Source: a bacterium (GTDB taxonomy: Bacteria > Actinomycetota > UBA4738 > HRBIN12). Taken from it: a stretch of DNA of 39,421 nt. Position 1 is the first letter of the stretch. The number at the start of each line of letters is the position of its first letter. Made by a program: the position numbers and the translations under genes. The notes below the pieces were generated by a model. The model was not told where the DNA came from. It made no database searches and saw nothing but the letters and a program-made list of their open reading frames with translations. Positions 33,451 through 39,421 of this stretch are shown one piece after another. The stretch is taken from contig JAHEXX010000007.1 in the NCBI GenBank assembly GCA_023251895.1, forward strand, positions 1 through 39,421, given 5' to 3'.

Positions 33451-33478
33451 CCGAGGAGGGGCCAAGGCCCCTCCTCGG
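33451..33478 (+). terminator. Strong GC hairpin after the MMPL gene
   Basis: CCGAGGAGGGGCC and GGCCCCTCCTCGG form perfect 13-base arms around AA (functional loop about 4 bases), 15 bases after the MMPL stop. No T-run follows, so it may be an L-shaped intrinsic terminator as used by high-GC bacteria. Confidence 0.65.
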
Positions 33479-33600
33479 TCGTCGCGGCCGCGGGCGGCCT
33501 CCCGACGCGTGGGCCGGTTCGGCTGAACCTCTTCGGCGCCGTTGCGAACCACACGAACGGGCTTTCCATGGATGAACCTCCTCTCGACGAACTTCGCTAT

Positions 33601-34907
33601 CTACGACAGCTCGCGGCGACCGAACTCATCGGTAGGAAGCTGGGCTTCTGAGCCGCCCTGGGTTTCATCGAGACTCGGGGGCTTGGATGTCGTCGATCGG
33701 CCACCGAGCCTGAGGAAGTCCCGCTCGGCCTCGGTCGGCGCCAGCGCGGCCGCACGCTCGTAGGCTGCCTTGGCCTCGCTGTGCCGGCCCAGCCGCCAAA
33801 GCAGATCGGCCCGTGTGGCGTGGAACGGGTGGTAGTTGTCCAGGTCCAACTCGTCCACCAAAGCCAGGGCAGCGGAGGGACCCTGCAGCTCACCGATGGC
33901 GATGGCGCGGTTGAGGGCCACGACCGGCGTTGGGGCAAGAGCAAACAACTGGTCGTATAGGGCGACGATCTGCGACCAGTCGGTCTCCTCGACCCCCGAG
34001 GCGTCCGCGTGCACGGCGTTGATGGCCGCCTGAAGTTGATACGCACCCGGTTGGTTGCGGCGAAGGCACGCCCGGACGATCTCTTGGCCCTCCTCGATCA
34101 AGGCCCGATCCCATCGTGTGCGATCCTGCTCGCCGAGCACCACCAGGGAGCCGTCGGCCCGCGTTCGCGACGAGCGACGTGATTCGGTGAGGAGCAACAG
34201 CGCCAACAGACCAGCCACCTCTGGCTCGTCGGGCATGAGCGTCGCCAAGATCCGCGCCAGCCGTATCCCCTCTCGGCAGAGACTTGGCTCGGCACGGCTG
34301 GTCAGCCCAGCGTTGAAGATGAGGTAGACGACGGCCAGCACCGGGCGCAGGCGGTCGGGCAGCTCGTGATCCTCCGGCACGCGGTAGGGGATGCGGGCGG
34401 CCTTGATCTTGCGCTTGGCGCGGGCGAGGCGTTGAGCCATCGCCGGTTCGGCAACGAGGAACGCGCGCGCCCTTCATCTGTCGACAGCCCACCGAGCAAA
34501 CGCAGGGTCAGCGCAACCTGTGCCTCGGTGGATAGCGCCGGGTTGCAGCAGGTGAAGATGAGGCGAAGACGGTCGTCTTCCACGTGCGCCACCTCCTGGG
34601 CTGTGCCGGGAACGTCGTTGTCGATCGGGAGCACCGCCACCTCATAGAGAAGGTCCCGCCCGCGCGACTCCCGGCGCAGGCGGTCGATGGCGCGGTTGCG
34701 GGCGGTCGTCGTGATCCAGCCGCCCGGATTGGGCGGGAGGCCATCGATCGGCCACTTGCCCAGGGCGACAGCGAACGCATCCTGCACCGCATCCTCTGCG
34801 ACGTCGATGTCACCGAAGTTCCGGATCAGTGTGGCTACGGATCGGCCGGACTCTTCCCGGAAGATCCGACCGATCGCGGCCGCGTCGACCGCGGACGAGC
34901 CGTCGAC
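33601..34907 (-). pseudogene. ECF sigma factor with C-terminal TPR-like extension, frameshifted
   Basis: The sigma region 2 frame reads AIGRIFREESGRSVATLIRNFGDIDVAEDAVQDAF, GWITTTARNRAIDRLRRESRG and LRLIFTCCNPALS, and stays good through LLGGLSTDE. At about 34468-34472 one base is missing, and sigma region 4 continues in the next frame as ARAFLVAEPAMAQRLARAKRKIKAARIPYRVP. It then runs to a long C-terminal extension (NRAIAIGELQGPSAALALVDEL, HATRADLLWRLG) of the kind found in ECF42-like sigma factors. No ATG/GTG/TTG start is found before region 2; the left end is approximate. It lies just downstream of a YCII/DGPF gene, the usual partner of this sigma group. Confidence 0.72.
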
Positions 34908-34917
34908 GTCGCGCTCG

Positions 34918-35280
34918 TCAGGCGTCGGGCATCTCCCAGAACGGTCGGACCTCGATCGGGTGGCCGACCGCCGCGGTGGTCTTCGACGCCCAAACGAGCG
35001 CGGCGTCGAGGTCATCAGCCTCGATGATGTAGAAGCCTCCTAGGTGTCCTTCGACTCGGCGAAGGGGCCATCTGTGGTCAGCAGCTCGCCACCAGACATG
35101 CTTACGACCGTGGCAGTCTCCGGTTCGAGCAGTCTGCCAGAGAAGACCAAGGCGCCCGCCGTCTTCATCTCCTCCTCGAGGATAAGGATCTTCTGCCAGG
35201 ACTGTTGCATCTCTTCTTCGGTCATCGCGGGGCCAGCTTCGCCTTCGACGCTATAGGCGGAGAAACATGTACTGGGCCAT
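34918..35280 (-). pseudogene. YCII/DGPF-domain protein gene with two compensating frameshifts
   Basis: AAAGGAGGG precedes ATG 35280, which opens MAQYMF; the good coding then moves to another frame (SAYSVEGEAGPAMTEEEMQQSWQ) because of an extra base in a TTT run at about 35261-35266. The frame carries LVFSGRLL and the family-defining DGPFAESK. After AAG GA a base is missing (about 35046), giving an immediate TAG, and coding resumes as GGFYIIEADDLDAALVWAS and PIEVRPFWEMPDA. The net length equals 120 aa, right for the family. It precedes the sigma gene as in ECF42-type loci, where DGPF genes are typical targets or partners. Confidence 0.75.
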
Positions 35281-35647
35281 GGAATCCCTCCTTTGGCTCG
35301 GGCGGGCTGGTCCCGCCGCTCACCCTTACTACGAACGTCAGGCGCCCGAAATGACGCGAGCATCCGAGAAGATAACTTCCTTGCCGCGCTGGCTACACTC
35401 GGTGTGCTTGGACGGCGTCGGCAAGGAGGTCTTCCAGGTCTTCGCAACCTCGGCCCTCGCTCCTCGCCGCTCGGTGGATAGAGCAACGGTTTCCCAAACG
35501 CTCTGAGCAACGACAGGAACGACGGCGATCCACGAACGGCGACGACGACACAGGCGGTACGTGGGCCCACTTGCAAGGCCCCGCGGCCATGTCCTTGAAC
35601 CCACCGAACGCCAACGGCTAGCCACGAGCCTCACAGCCCAGCAACCC
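35281..35647. other. Gene-free stretch of 367 bp with a tRNA-like fragment
   Basis: No credible coding frame is present on either strand. The ribosome site of the broken DGPF gene is at the left edge, and a tRNA-Arg-like fragment lies at 35469-35500. Nothing else was recognised. Confidence 0.6.
35469..35500 (+). pseudogene. tRNA-Arg fragment (D-arm and 5' anticodon arm)
   Basis: About 31 bases match the D-arm and anticodon arm of the intact tRNA-Arg at 38169 with three mismatches (GCTCGGTGGATAGAGCAACG, then GTTTCCCAAAC). The 3' side of the anticodon stem, the T-arm and the acceptor stem are absent, so no cloverleaf can form. The orientation is the same as the intact gene. It is most likely a degenerate tRNA relic. 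Confidence 0.6.
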
Positions 35648-36265
35648 CTACTCCAGGGCGAAAGAGCCGAACTCCGGGCGGCCGTCGGCGTCGTAGGTGT
35701 TCACCAATGCCCCCGTGCCGGTCGTGAGGGACTGGAGCAGCTTCAGCCGGGTTGGGATCGCGCCGTTGCCGAACAGCCGCTTGCCCTGCCCGAGTACAAC
35801 CGGGAAGAACCAGAGTCGATACTCGTCGACCAGGTCGTGTTCCATCAATGTCTGGATCAGATCGCAGCTGCCCTGCGTCATGATCTCTCCGGCCACCTCT
35901 TTCTTCAGGCGCATCACGGCGTCGACGACCTTGCCCTCCAGGAGAGTCGAGTTGTTCCAGTCGACCGAGCCCACCGTCCTCGACGCGACGTACTTGGGCT
36001 TGGCGTTCAATGCCGTCGCGACCGGATCGTCGGGATCGACCACCCTCGGCCAGTGCCCCGCGAAGATCTCGTAGGTGCGCCGACCCAACAGGAACGCCTC
36101 GGCCTGTTGGATCGCGGCGGTCACGATCTCCCCCATCACCTCGTCGGCATACGGAACCAACCACCCCCCGAACGGGAAGTCCCCGTCCCGGTCTTCGTCC
36201 GGTCCACCCGGGGCCTGCATCACCCCGTCGATGCTGAGGAACGCCGCCACCACGAGCCTGCCCAT
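35648..36265 (-). CDS. RibD C-terminal-domain/dihydrofolate-reductase-like protein
   Basis: A 205-aa protein of the RibD_C family, which has the dihydrofolate reductase fold and uses NADPH. Visible blocks are MGRLVVAAFLSIDGVMQAPGG, EAFLLGRRTYEIFAGHWP, MTQGSCDLIQTLMEHDLVDEYRLWFFPVVLGQGKRLF and LVNTYDADGRP. The substrate in this group is unknown. The start shares one base with the stop of the SRPBCC gene (TGATG), making it the last gene of the ArsR operon. Confidence 0.9.
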   Translation of the reverse strand: MGRLVVAAFLSIDGVMQAPGGPDEDRDGDFPFGGWLVPYADEVMGEIVTAAIQQAEAFLLGRRTYEIFAGHWPRVVDPDDPVATALNAKPKYVASRTVGSVDWNNSTLLEGKVVDAVMRLKKEVAGEIMTQGSCDLIQTLMEHDLVDEYRLWFFPVVLGQGKRLFGNGAIPTRLKLLQSLTTGTGALVNTYDADGRPEFGSFALE

Positions 36266-37188
36266 CAGACCTTCGCTCCCGCCAGGAAGACCTCGAGCCG
36301 ACCAAGCGTCTGGTTGCCACCCTCGATCGCGTTGTACTTGTCGACGACCAGATCGCGAGCCTCGGTGCTATCGAACACCAGCTTCATCGTCACGATGGTC
36401 GACCCCATCATGTCGTCGAGGGCGATCGTGGACCGGAAGCTCGGATCGTTCGCCTCGGGCGAGGAACTGTGCGTGTAGACGAGCAGCTCCGGGGGCGAGA
36501 TCTCGTCGTAGGTGATCTCATTCGGGTAGTCGGTGCCGTCGGGCCCGTGCATCGTGAAGCGCCAGATGCCGCCCGGTCGCACGTCCATCTGCTCGGTGGT
36601 CACGCTGAACCCGTCGGGTCCCCACCATTGCTCGACCTGCGCGCGCGTAGTGAACGCCTCGAACACGAGCTCCCTCGGAGCCTCGAACATCCGCATGAGG
36701 ACAATCTGCCTGTCGACGCTGCCCGTCAGCACATCTTCCAGGCACCGGAGGCTCTGACTCCAGCCGGCCTCCATGCCGCCCAGCATCCACACCGCTTCCG
36801 GCGTCAGCGCAACGCCTCGAGCGTGCAGCGTGATTTCGGTCTTGCCGTCGCGGTCGGCGAAGGTCACGGTCGTGACCGCCTCGACCAGCTTTCGCCCGTC
36901 GTCGCCGAGAGCCGCCTCCTCGGTGACCAGCCGGGTGGGCGGGTCGACCTCCCGATAGACACCGTCGACCGGGTACTCGACGCCATCGGGCCCGCGCATC
37001 ACGATCTTGAACGCCCCTCCGGGCCTCGGGTCTGACTCGGCCGCGGAGACACCGAAACCCTCGGGCCCCCACCACTTAGCCAGGTGCTCGGCGTCCGTGA
37101 ATGCCTCGAACACAAGTTCGCGAGGCGCATCGATCAATCGGGTGATCGTGATCTCACGTTCGCTCTGATCGCTTGTGCCCTGGGTCAT
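36265..37188 (-). CDS. Tandem AHSA1/SRPBCC-domain protein
   Basis: A 307-aa protein with two AHSA1-type START domains in one chain. The first is TRLIDAPRELVFEAFTDAEHLAKWWGPEGFGV and the second MRMFEAPRELVFEAFTTRAQVEQWWGPDGFSV, each followed by a DxRPGG strand. Relatives are single-domain ligand-binding proteins of unknown role placed next to ArsR regulators. Its ATG overlaps the upstream SRPBCC stop by 4 bases. The two halves probably arose by duplication and fusion. Confidence 0.9.
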   Translation of the reverse strand: MTQGTSDQSEREITITRLIDAPRELVFEAFTDAEHLAKWWGPEGFGVSAAESDPRPGGAFKIVMRGPDGVEYPVDGVYREVDPPTRLVTEEAALGDDGRKLVEAVTTVTFADRDGKTEITLHARGVALTPEAVWMLGGMEAGWSQSLRCLEDVLTGSVDRQIVLMRMFEAPRELVFEAFTTRAQVEQWWGPDGFSVTTEQMDVRPGGIWRFTMHGPDGTDYPNEITYDEISPPELLVYTHSSSPEANDPSFRSTIALDDMMGSTIVTMKLVFDSTEARDLVVDKYNAIEGGNQTLGRLEVFLAGAKV

Positions 37189-37682
37189 CGGTTCGCTCCT
37201 TCCCGCATCCCTGCGAGCAGTTCGTCGAGCCGCTCGAACGACTCGCGCATCCCGCCTTCCATCCCGCTTCCGAGTTGACCGTCCCTGGCTTCCACCGTCT
37301 GATGCTCCGTGTTGATCGTCGCAGTCGTACGACCTTCGCGCTCCTCGAGCACCAGCGTGTCGCGAGCCGCGAAATCACGCCATCCCTCGACGTCGTAAAC
37401 GAAGGTACAAACCAAGCGCTCGGGCGGCGTTATCTCGAGGTACTCACCCTTGAAGGGGTGATCTTGCCCATCCGGACCGCGGCTTACGAAGACGTAGCCG
37501 CCGCCGACGCGCAGGTCCACCTCGGATCGCACGCACTCCTGCTCGCGGGGACCCCACCACCGTGCCAGATGCTCGGGAGTGGTCCAGGCCTCGAAGACGA
37601 GATCGCGCGGCGCGTCGAACGTACGCGTGACGACGATCGTCTTCGCGCCGGGCTCAGCGATGAGCTGCATCGTCTCCTCCAT
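37185..37682 (-). CDS. AHSA1/SRPBCC-domain protein
   Basis: A 165-aa single START-like domain: TRTFDAPRDLVFEAWTTPEHLARWWGPRE, VDLRVGGGYVFVSRGPDGQDHPFKGEYLEITPPERLVCTF, and GMEGGMRESFERLDELLAGM at the C-terminus. It is a ligand-binding or putative stress protein of unknown substrate. The start overlaps the arsR gene by 29 bases and its stop overlaps the tandem SRPBCC gene by 4, so the operon is tightly coupled. Confidence 0.9.
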   Translation of the reverse strand: MEETMQLIAEPGAKTIVVTRTFDAPRDLVFEAWTTPEHLARWWGPREQECVRSEVDLRVGGGYVFVSRGPDGQDHPFKGEYLEITPPERLVCTFVYDVEGWRDFAARDTLVLEEREGRTTATINTEHQTVEARDGQLGSGMEGGMRESFERLDELLAGMREGANR

Positions 37683-38016
37683 CTGCTTCCTCCTTCCCTT
37701 GCAGGTCGCGGAGGTAACCGTCCAGGCGGTCCAGCCGCTCTTCCCATTGGCGCCGGTACTCCTCCAACCAGTCCGACGCCTCCTTCAACGGCGCGGCCTC
37801 GAGCCGGCACGGCCGCCACTGGGCGCGGCGTTCCCGCGAGATCAACCCAGCCCGCTCCAGAACCTTCAGATGCTTGGACACGGCCGGCAGGCTGATGGGG
37901 AACGGCGCGGCCAGCTCGGTCACCGAGGCCTCGCCCCCCGCCAAGCGGGCGAGGATCGCCCGGCGGGTCGGGTCGGCCAGAGCCCCGAATGTTCTGTCCA
38001 GCACGTTCGTAGCCAT
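37654..38016 (-). CDS. ArsR-family regulator (SRPBCC-linked type)
   Basis: A 120-aa winged-helix repressor: RTFGALADPTRRAILARLAGGEASVTELAAPFPISLPAVSKHLKVLERAGLISRERRAQWRPCRLE, then a basic helix (LEEYRRQWEERLDRLDGYL). It lacks the metal-binding cysteine motif of classic ArsR and belongs to the type found before AHSA1 genes. ATG 38016 follows GAAAGG; TTG 38022 is an alternative. Two palindromic sites overlap its promoter, so it is probably autoregulated. Confidence 0.92.
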   Translation of the reverse strand: MATNVLDRTFGALADPTRRAILARLAGGEASVTELAAPFPISLPAVSKHLKVLERAGLISRERRAQWRPCRLEAAPLKEASDWLEEYRRQWEERLDRLDGYLRDLQGKEEADGGDDAAHR

Positions 38017-38020
38017 ATTC

Positions 38021-38049
38021 AACCTTTCGGTTATCTAACCCGTTGGTAA
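38021..38049. promoter_or_regulatory. Two ArsR operator palindromes
   Basis: AACC-TTTC-GGTTA (38021-38033) and TAACC-CGTT-GGTAA (38036-38049) follow the AACC-N4-GGTT pattern with centres about 16 bases apart, just before the arsR start. Between them GGTTA-TC-TAACC is also palindromic. The likely binder is the ArsR protein itself. Confidence 0.6.
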
Positions 38050-38168
38050 ACTACCGCACCGGGCGAAGGGTGTCAAGGCGTGTCACGCGGCGGGCCTCGG
38101 GCGGCCGTCGGAAGCCGATAGACTCGGCAGTGGCTACCAAATCGCCCTCGTGGCCGCTCGCCCTCGAT

Positions 38169-38243
38169 GCCCCCGTAGCTCAGTGGATAGAGCAGCGGTT
38201 TCCTAAACCGCGTGCGGACGTTCGATTCGTCCCGGGGGCACCA
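38169..38243 (+). tRNA. tRNA-Arg (anticodon CCU)
   Basis: A 75-base cloverleaf. Acceptor GCCCCCG pairs with CGGGGGC, D-stem GCTC/GAGC, anticodon stem GCGGT/ACCGC with loop TTCCTAA (anticodon CCT), T-stem GGACG/CGTCC with loop TTCGATT, discriminator A and an encoded CCA end. It decodes the arginine codon AGG. Confidence 0.97.
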
Positions 38244-38296
38244 CGAAACTGTCACCCTTGGTTGGGTTCTCGCGTGCGCCCCAAGGCAGCAAGCCC

Positions 38297-38776
38297 CTAC
38301 GCGTCGCGCAGGCCCGGCACCACCTCGAGAGGATCGTCGCCCAACAGGTAGCGGGCGCTTGGACCGCGGGTCGACGCCAGGTCGTTCGGGTTGTATAGGG
38401 TGCAGCGCCAAAGCGACAGGCATCCGCACCCGATGCAGCCGGTGAGGGCGTCGCGCAAAGCCTCGAGCCGGGCGATGCGCTCGTCCAGCTGCCGGCGCCA
38501 CGAGCGGGAGAGGTTCGCCCACTCCGCCTTTGTCGGCGCGCGGTCCGCCGGAAGCGTGGCGAGCGCCTGAGCCACCTCCTCGAGGGTGAGCCCCAGCCGC
38601 TGCGCGATCCGGATGAACGCGACGCGACGCAGGACGTGCCTCGGGTACATGCGCTGGCCTCCCGGCGTGCGCTCCGCTCGGATCAGACCGGTGGACCCGT
38701 AGAACCTCAGGGCGGACGTGGCCACGCCGCTTCGAGCCGCGACCTCACCGATCGGGAGCAGATCCGCGGACTTCAC
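38297..38776 (-). CDS. soxR: Redox-sensing activator SoxR
   Basis: A 159-aa MerR-family protein. The N-terminal HTH is LLPIGEVAARSGVATSALRFYGSTGLIRAERTPGGQRMYPR. The [2Fe-2S] motif CIGCGCLSLWRC (CxxCxCx5C) and the following TLYNPND are diagnostic of SoxR. It responds to redox-cycling compounds or nitric oxide by oxidation of its cluster. GTG at 38776 gives the usual SoxR start; ribosome-site support is weak. It is divergent from a Rieske-protein gene and shares a palindromic SoxR box with it. Confidence 0.95.
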   Translation of the reverse strand: MKSADLLPIGEVAARSGVATSALRFYGSTGLIRAERTPGGQRMYPRHVLRRVAFIRIAQRLGLTLEEVAQALATLPADRAPTKAEWANLSRSWRRQLDERIARLEALRDALTGCIGCGCLSLWRCTLYNPNDLASTRGPSARYLLGDDPLEVVPGLRDA

Positions 38777-38789
38777 CCCGGCATGGTAC

Positions 38790-38820
38790 TTGACTTCAAG
38801 TGCACTTGAAGTCGTAGCGT
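38790..38820 (+). promoter_or_regulatory. SoxR box within a 19-bp-spaced promoter
   Basis: A perfect 22-bp palindrome (38792-38813, half-site GACTTCAAGTG) contains CAAGT-GC-ACTTG, the core of known SoxR boxes. It sits between TTGACT (38790-38795) and TAGCGT (38815-38820), spaced exactly 19 bases, the over-long spacer that MerR-family activators correct. It points at the Rieske gene. Confidence 0.8.
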
Positions 38821-38861
38821 GATGGAAGGACAGCCGACGACGACGAAGGGCGGGAGCGGAC

Positions 38862-39421
38862 ATGCAGGAATGGGTACGCGCGGTGGCGGTCGACGACATC
38901 CCGGTGGGCTCGGGGAAGCTGTTTTCGTACCTGGACAAGAGGATCGCGCTCTTCCGCACACCCCATGGTGTCTTCGCGAACGACAACCGTTGTCCTCACC
39001 AGGGGTACGCGCTCGTCCGCGGCAACGTGAAGGACGGGGTCCTCACCTGCGCGTGGCACAACTGGAAGTTCGAGCTGGGCACGGGTGTGTGCCGCTACGG
39101 CGGCGAGAACATCCGAACGTATCCCGTCGAGATCAAACAGGGCCAGGTGTTCGTGGACATCGCGGACCCGTCTGCCGAGATCATCCGACCCGACCTCTTC
39201 CGGAGCCTGGTCGAAGCGATGGACGACCTCGACGTCGGGCGGGTGGCGCGGGACGCGATGCGGCTCCAGCGAATCGGAACCCCTCTGGCGGACGTGGTCC
39301 GCGAGGGCGTGCGGTACGCCGCGCCCCGCGCGGAGTACGGGTGGGATCACTCGCTGGCGACGCTCGCGGACTGCCTGCGGATGAGTCAGTTCTTCGAGGA
39401 GTCGCTTCGCGCCCTGCCCAT
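38862..39421 (+). CDS. Rieske [2Fe-2S] protein with unknown C-terminal extension (partial)
   Basis: The gene is cut by the right window edge; 186 codons are visible. Residues 1-100 form a Rieske ferredoxin-like domain with NRCPHQG and TCAWHNW (Cys44, His46, Cys63, His66). After about residue 105 a helical region follows (FRSLVEAMDDLDVGRVARDAMRLQRIG and YGWDHSLATLADCLRMSQFF) that I cannot assign. It could feed electrons to an oxygenase or be part of one. GGGAG precedes the ATG at 38862. The SoxR promoter upstream predicts induction by redox-active compounds. Confidence 0.87.
   Translation, partial: MQEWVRAVAVDDIPVGSGKLFSYLDKRIALFRTPHGVFANDNRCPHQGYALVRGNVKDGVLTCAWHNWKFELGTGVCRYGGENIRTYPVEIKQGQVFVDIADPSAEIIRPDLFRSLVEAMDDLDVGRVARDAMRLQRIGTPLADVVREGVRYAAPRAEYGWDHSLATLADCLRMSQFFEESLRALP

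Noticed and set aside
33542-33763. Small plus-strand protein after the MMPL gene
   Set aside because: There is no ribosome site or recognisable motif, and it overlaps the sigma-factor coding on the other strand.
35461-35535. Complete second tRNA gene at the tRNA-like fragment
   Set aside because: There is no T-arm, no acceptor pairing and the anticodon stem does not close.
35338-35634. Minus-strand small protein over the tRNA-like fragment
   Set aside because: A GKPLLYP-like stretch is the known antisense reading of tRNA-Arg genes and is often misannotated as protein.

Overview
This is a high-GC window of about 39 kb with densely packed genes, GTG and TTG starts, many 4-bp ATGA/GTGA gene overlaps and no phage or insertion-sequence genes. 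It carries an MptA/MptB-type polyprenol-phosphate mannosyltransferase, PspC/LiaF-like envelope-stress genes, a CpaB-type pilus protein and small CxxC zinc proteins. Together these suggest an uncultured, deep-branching member of the Actinomycetota. The class cannot be fixed from the sequence alone.

Layout. 1-2242 (+): end of a methylthioadenosine/purine nucleoside phosphorylase, a 58-aa protein, a CpaB-like SAF protein and undecaprenyl-diphosphatase (TTG start). 2247-3806 (-): membrane-anchored sulfite-oxidase-like molybdoenzyme. 3967-4650 (+): zinc-ribbon membrane protein. 4660-7901 (-): tldD-tldE-GNAT operon. 8054-11245: two multispanning membrane proteins that converge and overlap by 81 bp, the second a mannosyltransferase. 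11324-13977 (-): GH9 glycosidase lipoprotein and a membrane protein with an in-frame 21-bp tandem repeat. 14051-15621: tryptophanase (+) and a 52-aa membrane protein (-).

15814-21199 is the most system-like part. A minus-strand operon (PspC/LiaF-like sensor, small membrane protein, AmmeMemoRadiSam radical SAM enzyme, AmmeMemoRadiSam protein B) is divergent from a PspC-fused histidine kinase and a LuxR-type response regulator. A perfect 10-bp inverted repeat lies in the shared promoter region. This ties the poorly understood Memo/radical-SAM pair to a LiaFSR-like envelope-stress circuit.

21359-29101: acetate transporter, two tiny zinc proteins (59 and 62 aa), a PlsC acyltransferase, a decayed FkbM methyltransferase remnant, a metallo-beta-lactamase-fold hydrolase, a trimethylamine-dehydrogenase-like flavoenzyme in which one [4Fe-4S] cysteine is serine, a translationally coupled secreted protein, and an HD-GYP protein that carries an extracytoplasmic PASTA domain.

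29067-39421 is a regulatory patchwork. It holds a broken cupin gene, an SRPBCC protein, a divergent TetR/MMPL efflux pair with promoter and repeat operator, a frameshifted ECF sigma factor with its frameshifted YCII/DGPF partner, a tRNA-Arg-like fragment, an ArsR-SRPBCC-SRPBCC-RibD-like operon with two operator palindromes, an intact tRNA-Arg(CCU), and SoxR divergent from a Rieske protein through a perfect SoxR-box palindrome with a 19-bp promoter spacer. The broken genes between 29.0 and 35.3 kb each show single-base changes. Either they are true pseudogenes or the assembly has indel errors there.
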